Positions 9,648 through 18,875 are shown, counted from the stretch's first letter. The stretch is 64,000 bases of DNA from DASZWJ01 sp963813895 (GCA_963813895.1 CAWFAS010000005.1:310001-374000), one strand, 5' to 3'. The notes: generated by a model not told the origin, from the sequence alone. Program-made: numbers and translations.

Positions 9648-10024
9648 GGTTTCTCCAGATAATTCAGTAGGGTCTTTAAGGTCATGGCATCTGCACCTGG
9701 CGGTATGGATAAACGCGTACCATTTGGCCACTGCAAGATAAAACCATGAATGGCTGGCTTTGAAGCGGTTGGATCTTCTGGGTGCAATTTAACGGAAAGC
9801 AAGGCAGGAGATTTTCTTTTGCTTTGGCTTAATCTATTGCGATGGTACATAAATTGGCCATAGACCAGTGACCTACTTTGGCAGAATTCTTTTTGAGGAA
9901 GTCCGCTGACTTCCCATTCCTGCATGATCGCCGGCCAATCGACTGGTTGGGACGGGCTTTGGAAAGATGGAGAGATTGATTTGTTCGCCTTTGCTGAGAC
10001 GGGTTGGTGATTGGTTGGTTTCAT
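9644..10024 (-). CDS. tnpA: IS66 family accessory protein TnpA
   Basis: A 126-residue IS66 Orf1. The WPAIMQEWEVSGLPQKEFCQ segment is the characteristic helix-turn-helix-like N-terminal region, and the C-terminal half carries the ILQWPNGTRLSIPPG strand pair common in this family. It is the first gene of the element; its TGA stop overlaps the tnpB ATG. It probably contributes DNA binding at the element ends. It begins 86 bases inside the right end of the element. Confidence 0.9.
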   Translation of the reverse strand: MKPTNHQPVSAKANKSISPSFQSPSQPVDWPAIMQEWEVSGLPQKEFCQSRSLVYGQFMYHRNRLSQSKRKSPALLSVKLHPEDPTASKPAIHGFILQWPNGTRLSIPPGADAMTLKTLLNYLEKP

Positions 10025-10110
10025 GGGATTGCCCTTGTCGTTATTGATGAATAAGGGCAGTATAGTGCGTAATTTAGAATGCGGAAGAATGTGGTTTAAT
10101 TACCGCTTAC

Positions 10111-10118
10111 ACTTAGGC
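10111..10118. repeat. Target-site duplication of IS66 element, right copy
   Basis: ACTTAGGC, identical to 7567-7574. It contains the stop codon of the VOC-family gene, so the insertion left that reading frame complete. Confidence 0.93.
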
Positions 10119-10583
10119 AGAGGGCATTGCTTGTATTCGCTTGCGCATTTCTTCAGGGGAAACATTTTCTTTGCGGGTAGAAATAGTCCAATTATGGCCA
10201 AATGGATCGGTCACGGTCCCAGAACGATCACCATAAAACTGATCGGTAAGCGGCCTGAGCACCTTAGCTCCCGCACCGACAGCACGATTGAATGAAGCAT
10301 CTGCGTCTTCTACATATAATATAATGCCAACAGGTGAACCTCCATAGGCATTCGGATCGCGTGCTTGCATTTTTTCACAAGTGCCGCCAATCATGAATGG
10401 TGAGTCACCTAGTTTGAGTTCAGCATGAACAATTTTGCCATCAGGGCCAGCAAAACTGTCTAGTACACTTGCACCGAATGCTATTTTATAAAATTCAAAG
10501 GCCGCTGTAACATCTGCAACAATCAAATAAGGGGTGATGGTATGATAGCCTTCTGGAATGGGTTTAACTTGAGTTGTCATCAT
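10113..10583 (-). CDS. VOC family (glyoxalase/PhnB-like) protein
   Basis: A 156-residue protein of the vicinal oxygen chelate superfamily, PhnB-like branch. The EGYHTITPYLIVADVTAAFE start, the FYKIAFGA helix, the VGIILYVEDADASFNRA strand-helix and the FYGDRSGTVTDPFGHNW segment are typical. Two beta-alpha-beta-beta-beta modules fill the length. Members are metal-dependent enzymes or drug-binding proteins; the substrate cannot be told from sequence. The stop codon lies in the IS66 target duplication, so the element interrupted whatever followed it but not this gene. It diverges from the lysine aminomutase gene. Confidence 0.85.
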   Translation of the reverse strand: MMTTQVKPIPEGYHTITPYLIVADVTAAFEFYKIAFGASVLDSFAGPDGKIVHAELKLGDSPFMIGGTCEKMQARDPNAYGGSPVGIILYVEDADASFNRAVGAGAKVLRPLTDQFYGDRSGTVTDPFGHNWTISTRKENVSPEEMRKRIQAMPSA

Positions 10584-10702
10584 ATTATCCTCAATAAAAT
10601 TAGTGGTTGAACTGCGTGGGCAATATATAACTTTAAGTATATATTAGTTTGGGTTTTGCTCAATGAATTATTAAGGCAGAATTATTAAGACAAAGAGAAG
10701 CC

Positions 10703-11761
10703 ATGAGTATGTCTATTTATTCTTTAAAAGAATTGCACAAAAGAAACGCTATTACAGACCAAGGCCTTAAAGAGTTAAAGCCTGTTGCCGAAAATTTTTC
10801 ATTTGCCGTTACAGAACATATGTACCAGCAAATTAACATGGATGACGCAAATGATCCTATTGCAATGCAATTTATTCCCACTGCAAAAGAATTAAATATA
10901 TTACCGCAGGAAAAATCCGATCCTATAGGTGATGATCCTCACATGACAATAAAGGGATTGATTCATCGTTATCCAGATAGATGTTTGTTAACTCCGGTTC
11001 ATGTGTGCGCGGTTTATTGCAGATTCTGCTTTAGGCGAGAAAAAGTGGGAGCGGGTTCTAAATTAATGTCGTCCGAGGAGTTGGAAACAGCCTACGCTTA
11101 TATAAGAGAACATAAGGAAATTTGGGAAGTGATATTAACGGGTGGAGATCCGCTGTTTTTAAAGCCCAAAATGTTAGATAAAATTCTGGAAAATCTAAGT
11201 TCAATAGAACATTTAGGGGTGGTAAGGTTTCATACGCGCATTCCTATGGTAGAACCATCACGTATTAATGCTACCCTTTTGAAAGTTCTGCAAAAAAGAG
11301 TGTCCATCTATGTGGTAGTGCATGCTAATCACCCGAATGAATTTACCGCTGAAGCGAAAAAGGCTTGTCGTGATTTAACAAGCCATGGGATTCCATTGCT
11401 GAGCCAGTCAGTATTACTAAAAGGAATTAACGATAACATCGAAACGCTCAGCAGCTTAATGCGCTGTTTTATAGAAAATAGAATCAAGCCTTATTACCTG
11501 CATCAGGGTGATTTAGCGCAGGGGACCCAACATTTTCGTACCAGCATTAAACAGGGTCGGTCACTGATGAGGCAATTACGTGGCAGATTTTCTGGAATAT
11601 GCCAGCCAACCTATATATTAGATATACCGGGCGGATATGGAAAATCACCTATTGGGCCAAACTATTTAAGCGAGCTATCTGATGCTCCACAAGGGGAAGC
11701 TAAATATATTGTTGAGGATTATAATGGCAATTGCCATAAATATAGTGAATGCATCGAGTAA
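10703..11761 (+). CDS. kamA: KamA family radical SAM enzyme, probable lysine 2,3-aminomutase
   Basis: A 352-residue radical S-adenosylmethionine enzyme. Cys102, Cys106 and Cys109 form the CxxxCxxC iron-sulfur site (CAVYCRFCF), followed by the GGDPLFL motif. The C-terminal part has YYLHQGDLAQGTQHFR and ILDIPGGYGKSPIGP, typical of KamA-like lysine aminomutases that make beta-lysine with PLP. EpmB, which modifies elongation factor P, is a relative; the GGYGKSPIGP end argues for the KamA branch. The gene starts right after a GAGAAGCC ribosome site. It lies 240 bases upstream of a LysP-like permease, which suggests joint lysine use. Confidence 0.85.
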   Translation: MSMSIYSLKELHKRNAITDQGLKELKPVAENFSFAVTEHMYQQINMDDANDPIAMQFIPTAKELNILPQEKSDPIGDDPHMTIKGLIHRYPDRCLLTPVHVCAVYCRFCFRREKVGAGSKLMSSEELETAYAYIREHKEIWEVILTGGDPLFLKPKMLDKILENLSSIEHLGVVRFHTRIPMVEPSRINATLLKVLQKRVSIYVVVHANHPNEFTAEAKKACRDLTSHGIPLLSQSVLLKGINDNIETLSSLMRCFIENRIKPYYLHQGDLAQGTQHFRTSIKQGRSLMRQLRGRFSGICQPTYILDIPGGYGKSPIGPNYLSELSDAPQGEAKYIVEDYNGNCHKYSECIE

Positions 11762-11780
11762 AAGTGTAACTGATCACTCC

Positions 11781-11865
11781 GTCGTCCCGCGGCTTGTCCG
11801 CGGGATCCAGGAAAAAGCTACTAGAAACCTCATTTCTGGATCCCGCGGACAAGCCGCGGGACGAC
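11781..11865. repeat. Palindromic element, GTCGTCCCGCGG type
   Basis: Near-perfect inverted arms (GTCGTCCCGCGGCTTGTCC and its complement) of about 36 bp around a short centre. It sits just after the kamA stop codon and may act as a terminator. It resembles the inner palindrome found in other repeats here (GTCGTCCC...GGGATCCAG). Confidence 0.75.
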
Positions 11866-11907
11866 GGGACTGAGCTGGCTATGGTGAGCAGTTACGTAAA
11901 ATTAAGA

Positions 11908-11970
11908 GTATACTCGAAGCGTTTTGAAAGCTGCAGTCAGGATGACAGCTTTCAAATGCTTCGAGTATAC
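11908..11970. repeat. Palindrome GTATACTCGAAGC type
   Basis: Inverted arms GTATACTCGAAGCGTTTTG and its near complement. The ends resemble those of the palindromic repeat at 26681-26928. It forms a strong hairpin between kamA and the permease. Confidence 0.65.
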
Positions 11971-12003
11971 ATGCACTGAAGTGATAATGAGGGGGTATTT
12001 TTT

Positions 12004-13449
12004 ATGAGTGAACTACACAAAAAACTTAAATCGCGCCATATTGCTATGATTGCGCTTGGAGGATCGATTGGCACAGGGATTTTTCTATCTAGCGGCAACG
12101 CTATTTATTTGGGAGGTCCAGGTGGTGCTGTCCTGGCTTTTATGATTATTGGGCTAATGGTTTATTTTTTAATGACTAGCTTAGGTGAAATGGCAGCTTT
12201 AGAGCCTGTGACCGGTACTTTTTGTGATTATATTAATCGATTTGTTGATCCGGCGTTGGGATTTGCGATGTCTTATAACTATTGGTTCAATTGGGCTATC
12301 ACGGTAGCTGTGGATTTATCAGCGGCAGCCATTGTCATGCAATATTGGTTTCCGCATACACCGGTGATTTACTGGAGTGCATTATTTTTTGCATTGATAT
12401 TTTTATTAAACGTTTTTACTGTCGGATTATATGGGGAAATTGAATATTGGTTTTCGGCTATTAAAATATCCACAGTGGCTATTTTTATTGTCGTTGGGTT
12501 TCTAATGATTTTTGGCATGTTAAATCAACCATCCATAGGATTTCAGAATTGGCACATTGGGGATGGGCCATTTCATAACGGTTGGTTTGGTTTGTTTAGT
12601 GTGATGCTGATCGCCGGTTTTGCTTTTCAAGGCACGGAAATATTTGGTGTAACCGCAGGCGAAGCAAAAAATCCCAAAGAGAGCATACCCAAAGCAGTTA
12701 AAAATATTTTCTGGCGTATATTGGTATTTTATGTGCTAGCTATCGTGGTTATTAATTTCATTATACCTTTTACCAATCCTTCATTAGTGAATGCCAATAA
12801 TGACGTTTCATTGAGTCCATTTACGATTGTATTTGAAAAGCTTGGATTGAAATCTGCAGCTACGATCATAAACATCGTTGTGTTAACTGCGGTTCTTTCT
12901 GCTGCCAATGCCAGTATGTATACCGCCACCAGAACATTGTGGTATATGGCAAAACGCGGGATTGCGCCTAAAGTTATTTCACGAGTCAACCGCAGGGGGG
13001 TACCAGTTCTGGCATTAACCTTGACTGCACTATTTGGAGCCTTAACCTTCCTTTCATCTTTCTTTGGTAGTGGAAAAATATTTATGTGGCTAGTGAATAT
13101 TTCGGCATTATCAGGGTTTATTGCCTGGTTGGGGATTGCTATTAGTCATTATCGATTCAGAAAAGCCTATATTTTACAAGGCCGCAATTTGGCAGATTTG
13201 CCTTATCGCGCTAAATTATTTCCTATTGGTCCTTTATTCACCTTTGTGTTGTGCGTATTAATTATTGTAGGTCAGCAATTGACCGTTAGTGGAGATTTTA
13301 GTTGGTGGAGCTTTGTAGGCACGTATATAAACATACCGGTATTTTTAGCATTATATTTAGGATACAAATTTTATACTCGAAGCAAATGGGTGCCTTTAGA
13401 TAAATGTCAATTTATGCAGCCCTCATCCTCATTAATTTCAGAGAAATAG
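12004..13449 (+). CDS. Amino acid permease, LysP-like
   Basis: A 481-residue APC-superfamily transporter with about twelve membrane spans. It follows the E. coli lysine permease LysP closely through the whole length: IALGGSIGTGIFLSSG at the start, LMVYFLMTSLGEMAA, NYWFNWAITVAVDL, GTEIFGVTAGEAKNPK and GFIAWLGIAISHYRFRKAY. It probably imports lysine with protons. The ATG has a good GAGGGGG ribosome site. The lysine aminomutase gene is just upstream on the same strand, with two hairpins in between, so they may or may not be co-transcribed. Confidence 0.88.
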   Translation: MSELHKKLKSRHIAMIALGGSIGTGIFLSSGNAIYLGGPGGAVLAFMIIGLMVYFLMTSLGEMAALEPVTGTFCDYINRFVDPALGFAMSYNYWFNWAITVAVDLSAAAIVMQYWFPHTPVIYWSALFFALIFLLNVFTVGLYGEIEYWFSAIKISTVAIFIVVGFLMIFGMLNQPSIGFQNWHIGDGPFHNGWFGLFSVMLIAGFAFQGTEIFGVTAGEAKNPKESIPKAVKNIFWRILVFYVLAIVVINFIIPFTNPSLVNANNDVSLSPFTIVFEKLGLKSAATIINIVVLTAVLSAANASMYTATRTLWYMAKRGIAPKVISRVNRRGVPVLALTLTALFGALTFLSSFFGSGKIFMWLVNISALSGFIAWLGIAISHYRFRKAYILQGRNLADLPYRAKLFPIGPLFTFVLCVLIIVGQQLTVSGDFSWWSFVGTYINIPVFLALYLGYKFYTRSKWVPLDKCQFMQPSSSLISEK

Positions 13450-13488
13450 TGTACGTTGTCGCGCTCCCATAACCGAGCCGCGACCGTA

Positions 13489-13555
13489 CCGAGCCGCGAC
13501 CGTTAGGGAGCGTTTACGTTGTCCAATAAACGCTCCCTAACGGTCGCGGCTCGGT
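13489..13555. repeat. Palindrome between convergent genes
   Basis: Perfect inverted arms of about 28 bp (ending TAGGGAGCGTTTA and its complement) with a 10-base loop, preceded by a partial direct repeat of the arm. It lies between two convergent genes and probably works as a bidirectional terminator or is a small mobile palindrome. Confidence 0.7.
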
Positions 13556-13573
13556 TGGAGAAGCCGTTATTAC

Positions 13574-16354
13574 TTAGAGGATAATGCAGCTACCCCTGTT
13601 TGAACGCTTATTTGTATCAATGACCTCTTTCGCTTCATGTTTTTCTTTAGCAGCTAAAAAATTTATACTACTACCCTTATTAATTCCATTTTCAGGCACA
13701 GGCGTAGTTGAAGGTTTTGAAAAAAATCCGTTCGTTCCTGGTGCGGTTTCACTTCTTTTATCTAAGTCAGAACTAGCAACACTCACTGAGTGGACTTGTT
13801 CCAATCTTTCAATGAAACTCAATGCCTCTTGTGATATTAAATAATTTCCGCGCGTCAAATGCTTATTTGTTAAGATGATAGCTGCATTTTCTAAATTTGA
13901 GATCCCAATCGCATCAGTCTCAGTATTCATCGCTCTATACATTTTTTCCTGAAACATTGCGTATTCAATATCTTTTAAAGTTTGGTAATCTTTTCCTGTG
14001 AATCCAAAATCCTGTTTACCCCTAGAATCTAAAGACGTCGATTGAAGAATCTTTATCAGAGGCGCAAATTCTATAATATTTTGCAAGGAGGCTACGCTTT
14101 GAGCTTCTGATTCTTGGCCCACCCATCGTGCCAACCTTTCAATCGTCTCGCCGTATTCTTGTTTTACTTGCAGCTGTAAATTATGAATTAATTTATCTTC
14201 ATCAAGCTCTAACCCTGTCCCTGTAAGACTCGCTTTAGATGCCATAAAAGCATCATGAAGATCTTCATCTAACTTGCATAAGGTTTTAAACAAAGGCACA
14301 TAATTATAATTTTGTTTAGGAGTTAGAAAGTTCCAGAAAAGGTCGCCAATTTTATGTTTTGCGGACAGATAAGGGATGTAACCTTCAGCATCATCAGGTT
14401 TTCCGACCAATGCTTCATGATAGACGTCCAAGTCTGCTCTTTGGGTAGCCACCCCAAAAAACATTGTAATAAGGATTTGATCTATAAAATCTGGCTCAAC
14501 CTCTATGCCATAAGACTTCAGTAACTCTACCGTATTGGCAATAAAGCCCCCAAACATAAAGACTCTTCCTGTTCTTGCAATGGTATTGAAGATGCCAGAC
14601 AGGTCGTTTAACCAGCCGGATTTTGATCTGATAACAATCTGATCAAATACTTCGGAGGGACTCATTGCCAACACTTCATCTAAACGCGAAATTTGTGCAG
14701 CTGATGAGGAACTCACTATTTCTTCCACTACATTCAATGACTTTTTATCTTGTATTGCCTGCAATGCCGCTTCACGCTTTGATCGGTAATTGGATCCCGT
14801 CCAGGTGACTAAAGAAAATAATGTGCCCAACCCTCCTGCTAAAATTGCTGCATAAGCATTATTGTCGAACCCATGACGGTAAGTGAATGCGGCTAAGGGT
14901 CCTCCGCTGGTTAGAGCCATGCTGGTATCAATCAATCGCTGCTTCAATCCCACTTTTGCTTCTTTAATTTGTTTGGAAGTCAGTTGTTTGAACTCGGGAT
15001 TAATGAAACTTTGGAAAACTTGCAAATAGCGAGTTAATCCAGTCGTCACAAAACCAAAAGCACCTGCACACAAGAGTGCTATCGCTGTAGTTGTGCTTGG
15101 TACTTTGTGCATTGTATTATGGATTATTCCCGCAAGGACAATTAAAGTATACAATCCTCTGAAACTACAGTTACTAAGGTTAATTCGCTCCATTTCCAAG
15201 TAGGCTGCAATTTTTGCTAGATAAGTGTTGAGCGGATCTTTTTCTTTATTTTTAATTTCACCGGAATGCTTCTTGGTCGGTGCAATGTCGAGTAAAGTAT
15301 TCGGCGCAGGCGTTGAGCTCCCTTTGATTGATCGGGTTAAATCGAAACAGAAACCAATTAAAGCATCTAAATGTTTTTCAAATTGTCCATAAGAAAACAT
15401 GCAAAAATAACCAAGTCCCAGCACTACCAGGCTTACTCCTGAGCTAATGACAAAACCGGGGCTATCTTTATGAGCAACGTTTGTTAGCCCAGTCATATCG
15501 GCAGCGGACTGAATAGCATACACAGGTAGAAATAATCCCGCAAAGGCAATGCTATTAAACATCCAACGGCCAAAGTTTTCACGGATATTTTTTAATTTTT
15601 CCAGCCAGCCAGGCCATTTTTGGTTAAATAACGCAAAGGCTTCTTCCAGCGGATTGACTGATACTATATCTATTATGCAATTAATAACGGCCAATCCCCA
15701 TGAAAGCCCAAAACTGGCATTGGATGACCTTGGGGTTGGATTGGTGGGGTGACCTTCGGTGAACCAGTAGTTACAGTCGGTTTGAATATTTAATTGCACG
15801 AACGAAGAAAACAAGGGTTCTATTAATACTGCGCCTATGGCGATAGACAATAGCAACCCCAAGTAAGCCTTATCCCCTGCAGAGCGGGAATGTTTTGCCT
15901 CTATGATGGCCTGATCAAATATTTTTTTTATTTCTTCTGGGTCTAACTGCAAAATCTCTATGGTTGTTGTGGGCTTTATGTTTATGATTGAAACTGAATC
16001 ACTGGTGGGAAAAGAGGCCAGTAAAGGAGTGTTAAAATCATTGCTGCTATTATTGTAAGGTAAGCTTTTTAAGGATACAAAGTCCCCCTCAGGAGGAGAA
16101 ATCGGAGAAGTCGGAGAAAGTAGACCTCCATTTTCACTATAAGATGAAGAACCTGTAAGTAATGACTCCTGATCCTTAATAGGAAAACCGGACAGAAAAT
16201 TTTTTAAGTTACTGTAGGAGGTAATCTTTTTTTTGTCCTTGACTTCTTTTGGATTTGATTCTTTCGAAATGGAGTTGGACACGCTGGAAAAACTTGAAGT
16301 TGTTGAATCTGAAGTTTTTAAGCGAACGAGATCTTCTGATTTTTGATCTGTCAT
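13574..16354 (-). CDS. Large multi-spanning membrane protein with C-terminal CaaX box
   Basis: A 926-residue protein that I do not recognise. Residues 1 to about 145 are Ser/Thr/Lys-rich and probably disordered. From about 155 to 640 there are eight to ten hydrophobic segments, with loops carrying charged stretches. The last 250 residues are mostly soluble and helical. The final four residues are Cys-Ile-Ile-Leu (923-926), directly followed by TAA, after a basic stretch (KRSNRGS). This fits the eukaryotic CaaX prenylation signature; Leu at the end favours geranylgeranylation. Such motifs occur in translocated effectors of Legionella. A role as an effector placed in host membranes is inference. 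Confidence 0.7.
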   Translation of the reverse strand: MTDQKSEDLVRLKTSDSTTSSFSSVSNSISKESNPKEVKDKKKITSYSNLKNFLSGFPIKDQESLLTGSSSYSENGGLLSPTSPISPPEGDFVSLKSLPYNNSSNDFNTPLLASFPTSDSVSIINIKPTTTIEILQLDPEEIKKIFDQAIIEAKHSRSAGDKAYLGLLLSIAIGAVLIEPLFSSFVQLNIQTDCNYWFTEGHPTNPTPRSSNASFGLSWGLAVINCIIDIVSVNPLEEAFALFNQKWPGWLEKLKNIRENFGRWMFNSIAFAGLFLPVYAIQSAADMTGLTNVAHKDSPGFVISSGVSLVVLGLGYFCMFSYGQFEKHLDALIGFCFDLTRSIKGSSTPAPNTLLDIAPTKKHSGEIKNKEKDPLNTYLAKIAAYLEMERINLSNCSFRGLYTLIVLAGIIHNTMHKVPSTTTAIALLCAGAFGFVTTGLTRYLQVFQSFINPEFKQLTSKQIKEAKVGLKQRLIDTSMALTSGGPLAAFTYRHGFDNNAYAAILAGGLGTLFSLVTWTGSNYRSKREAALQAIQDKKSLNVVEEIVSSSSAAQISRLDEVLAMSPSEVFDQIVIRSKSGWLNDLSGIFNTIARTGRVFMFGGFIANTVELLKSYGIEVEPDFIDQILITMFFGVATQRADLDVYHEALVGKPDDAEGYIPYLSAKHKIGDLFWNFLTPKQNYNYVPLFKTLCKLDEDLHDAFMASKASLTGTGLELDEDKLIHNLQLQVKQEYGETIERLARWVGQESEAQSVASLQNIIEFAPLIKILQSTSLDSRGKQDFGFTGKDYQTLKDIEYAMFQEKMYRAMNTETDAIGISNLENAAIILTNKHLTRGNYLISQEALSFIERLEQVHSVSVASSDLDKRSETAPGTNGFFSKPSTTPVPENGINKGSSINFLAAKEKHEAKEVIDTNKRSNRGSCIIL

Positions 16355-16528
16355 AATTAATCTCCATAGTTTTGTTAGCTCGTTCTAAAGGGAGTTTTAT
16401 TGCTGTGCAAGCAACAATAAATTTTTATTATATTTTTGGAAAAAGGGTCACCTGCTCAGGTCGGTGAGAAATTTCAAGGGGAAATCATAGGGTGCTTTCT
16501 ATTTATATGCAACTCAGTATGAATAATT

Positions 16529-16792
16529 TTAAAAGATCAGGTATTTTTGTGGATTAATAACCAATAAGCCAATCCACTCAACTAAAAAATTCCCGAAAGC
16601 ATAACCAAACAGAAACAGCGCGATAAGATTCTTTGAGATCGTGCTTGACACCTGTAGGTCATGACTGATTGCAGGCAGTGAAGGCGCGATCAAATCGATT
16701 CCCATGCCGATAAGGGGGTATAAAATAAGCAATGTAAATAGAGCGAGATTAACGCGGCGCGGAGAGAATTCCCTGGTGCTATTGAATTTCAT
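16529..16792 (-). pseudogene. Truncated MFS transporter (Bcr/CflA-like) N-terminus
   Basis: Only 87 residues. The first 65 or so, with LILYPLIGMGIDLIAPSLPAI and then LFLFGYAFGNFLVEW, look like the first two membrane spans of a Bcr/CflA-type drug exporter of the major facilitator superfamily. Family members have about 400 residues, and after residue 70 the similarity stops and the frame ends. No continuation was found downstream. It is a decayed gene fragment and is not expected to be functional. Confidence 0.6.
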
Positions 16793-17008
16793 ATATATTC
16801 TCTTTCAATTATCTAAACTGGAGAAATGTCTACAAACATCATATTATCCCAAAGATTATGACAGCGTATACTTGTTAAATGATATTAATTTAATTGCACA
16901 AATGGACCCTGGCTTTCTAATGGTTGAACGCTTACAATTAAAACTAAAGGGTTTCGATTGATAATTTTCAATTTAGGGCTTGTTACACAAGTCTGTAGTG
17001 GAGGATAT

Positions 17009-18346
17009 GTGGAATATAATAAAAAAGAAATTAAAATTACAAAAGTCTCTTATAATCCGAATATCTCGCTTCGAAATAACATTCGACTTGTCAGAAAAAA
17101 TATTTCGAGTTTAGCAGATCGGCGGCCTAGTCTGAACAAATTAATTGAGTCTTGTCTGCGAATAATTTGCATAACGCCTCAGGTTTTGATCGGTTTCCGT
17201 CCAACCTTCAGCCATCCTATCAATCAATCTATCAATCAATTAGCCGGTGAAGTAATAAACCATCTCACTAACTTATTCGAACTGGATAATCAAAAAGATT
17301 TACCAGACGAAAAACAACGTCAGCAAATTGTGCAACTTAAACATGAAATCCCCGCATTGTTATTAGATTTTTTCGCATTGGTGAATCATTTACACTTTGC
17401 ATTAGTCGAAAATGGATCATCATTACAGTGGGATAATCAAAAATTTTTTTCCGCCTTGGAGAAAATAGATAAATCATTTTTATCAAATATGGAAATCCAA
17501 TCATTATGGTTTGTGGGGCAACTATGGTTTCCAATATTTTTATTAATAAATGATGATTCTAGGTCAAAAAATGACGATAAAATAGAAAAAAATTTAGTAA
17601 GTATTAGCAGCCTTTCGGGCCATATGAGAAATATTAGAGAGGAATATACCACTGTGAATTTCGATAGTGGTTATTCGAAAATTAATCAAGCCCTATGTAA
17701 TTGTGAATCCCTCGCTCTTATGTTGAAACCTTATAAAGATTATAGAAAAGAACTTAATGCAGGAATTGCAGGGGCAATCTATGAGCTAAGGAATTATGGT
17801 TTGAAAGTAATTAGAGAGCAAATGCATCATGCATTTATACTGACTCAGGATTTGATGAAAGAGGTTATTGCCGTTGCTATAGAGGAACTAGCCGATTATG
17901 GCGTTCAACTATGTCAGTCAGTTTGCGTCGACTTGCAATCCAAGGAATTTCAATCTCGATCAACGGAAACAGATACTATAATAACCAAAACGAAAGATGT
18001 AATTGGGATGGTCGAATCGATAAAAAATTCTGGATATCTAAAACAAAATGAAATACAAAATTTTGAAAAAATACTGCGAGAATTGTTGCTAATAGTTGAC
18101 CAGACACAACTCTATAAGAACTACTGGGAAATTTGTTGTAAAAACTATTGTGTACTGATGGAAAAGTCTCAAAGTTACGTTGTCTCGCCGCATGAGGTTA
18201 AGTCATCCTTCTTTACTTCCTCAGAAAATCCTCATTTGCAGGCGCGACAGAATTTACCTAAGATAAAATACGATGAGAAACAGGGGGCTGAGACAAAGGA
18301 ATCAATAAATGTTTTTTTTACCCCTATCGCCAGACCCATGGGATAA
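17009..18346 (+). CDS. Hypothetical helical protein
   Basis: A 445-residue protein from the chosen start, not recognised. It has no signal peptide or clear membrane span and is rich in predicted helix, Lys, Glu, Asn and Ile. Conserved-looking segments include an LQWDNQKFFSALEKIDKSF region and several long heptad-like stretches. I chose the GTG at 17009 because GGAGG lies just before it; an in-frame TTG at 16958 would add 17 residues but lacks a ribosome site. The A+T content is higher than in neighbouring metabolic genes, which is common for acquired or effector genes. No function is assigned. Confidence 0.6.
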   Translation: MEYNKKEIKITKVSYNPNISLRNNIRLVRKNISSLADRRPSLNKLIESCLRIICITPQVLIGFRPTFSHPINQSINQLAGEVINHLTNLFELDNQKDLPDEKQRQQIVQLKHEIPALLLDFFALVNHLHFALVENGSSLQWDNQKFFSALEKIDKSFLSNMEIQSLWFVGQLWFPIFLLINDDSRSKNDDKIEKNLVSISSLSGHMRNIREEYTTVNFDSGYSKINQALCNCESLALMLKPYKDYRKELNAGIAGAIYELRNYGLKVIREQMHHAFILTQDLMKEVIAVAIEELADYGVQLCQSVCVDLQSKEFQSRSTETDTIITKTKDVIGMVESIKNSGYLKQNEIQNFEKILRELLLIVDQTQLYKNYWEICCKNYCVLMEKSQSYVVSPHEVKSSFFTSSENPHLQARQNLPKIKYDEKQGAETKESINVFFTPIARPMG

Positions 18347-18391
18347 GCTTCGAGGTTATAGTCAGATATACATGTTGGAGAGTGTTCCTTA

Positions 18392-18424
18392 AATATACCC
18401 GATACACTTAGAATTTCGGTATAG
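18392..18424. repeat. Isolated end of palindromic repeat R3
   Basis: ATACCCGATACACTTAGAAT and the following bases match the terminal arm of the R3 elements (for example 32706-33034). Only one arm remains. It lies about 45 bases behind the preceding stop codon. Confidence 0.6.
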
Positions 18425-18476
18425 ATAATACATTATATGTTAAGATGGTGATCATTTATAACTTATGGAGATTTTT

Positions 18477-18647
18477 ATGTTAAAGTGGGCATTTATATTT
18501 TTAGTTATTTCTATTGTCGCAGGTCTTTTAGGATTTACCGGAATTGCTGGCGCAGCTGCAGGAATTGCAAAATTATTATTTGGAATTTTTTTAGTTCTAT
18601 TTATAATTTTTATCATTGCCGTGTTTCTCATAGCCAGAAAAATATAA
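18477..18647 (+). CDS. Small membrane protein, DUF1328 (YtjA) family
   Basis: A 56-residue hydrophobic protein. MLKWAFIFLVISIVAGLLGF followed by a Gly/Ala-rich AGAAAGIAKLLFGIF stretch and a second span ending in a basic tail is the DUF1328/UPF0391 pattern. Family members are inner-membrane proteins of unknown role, in some species linked to stress. The start is the ATG at 18477, seven bases after GGAG; an earlier in-frame ATG at 18465 overlaps that ribosome site. It is followed within ten bases by the end of repeat R2. Confidence 0.85.
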   Translation: MLKWAFIFLVISIVAGLLGFTGIAGAAAGIAKLLFGIFLVLFIIFIIAVFLIARKI

Positions 18648-18654
18648 TTAAAGT

Positions 18655-18679
18655 AAGTTATTGTTTTACAGAGCCTAAT
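18655..18679. repeat. Isolated end of palindromic repeat R2
   Basis: TTATTGTTTTACAGAGCCTA is the terminal arm of the R2 family (full copy at 24889-25073). It lies just behind the DUF1328 stop codon. The remaining stretch to 18875 shows no supportable gene. Confidence 0.65.
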
Positions 18680-18875
18680 ATGTCGTAACTCAATGAAAAT
18701 GTCCCCATAGTCGAAAAATAGGCTTATTCGCCAAGAATTGCTGTTCTAGATATAGATATTTTTCCGGTGTATTCCTGGATCGTGAATACAGTCTTGAGCC
18801 GTTGGCTAGCAATGCTGAATAGTTCAAAACACCTTCGATCTGGTAAAACAATATATAGATGGCTGGAAACAAATT

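Larger units (their letters stand above)
7575..10110 (-). mobile_element. Complete IS66-family insertion sequence
   Basis: About 2.54 kb. The terminal inverted repeats begin GTAAGCG on the left (7575) and end CGCTTAC on the right (10110), with more imperfect matching inward (TTCTTCC near both inner ends). The three genes tnpA, tnpB and tnpC lie in the usual order on the minus strand. A perfect 8-bp duplication flanks it. All three frames are open, so the element looks intact and fairly recent. Confidence 0.93.

Noticed and set aside
10703..11761. EpmB (EF-P lysine modification) rather than KamA
   Set aside because: The C-terminal GGYGKSPIGP region and overall pattern fit KamA-like enzymes better, and the neighbour is a lysine permease rather than efp or epmA.
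16704..16961. Plus-strand open frame of 85 codons
   Set aside because: Its first part is antisense to the MFS remnant; no ribosome site or motif.
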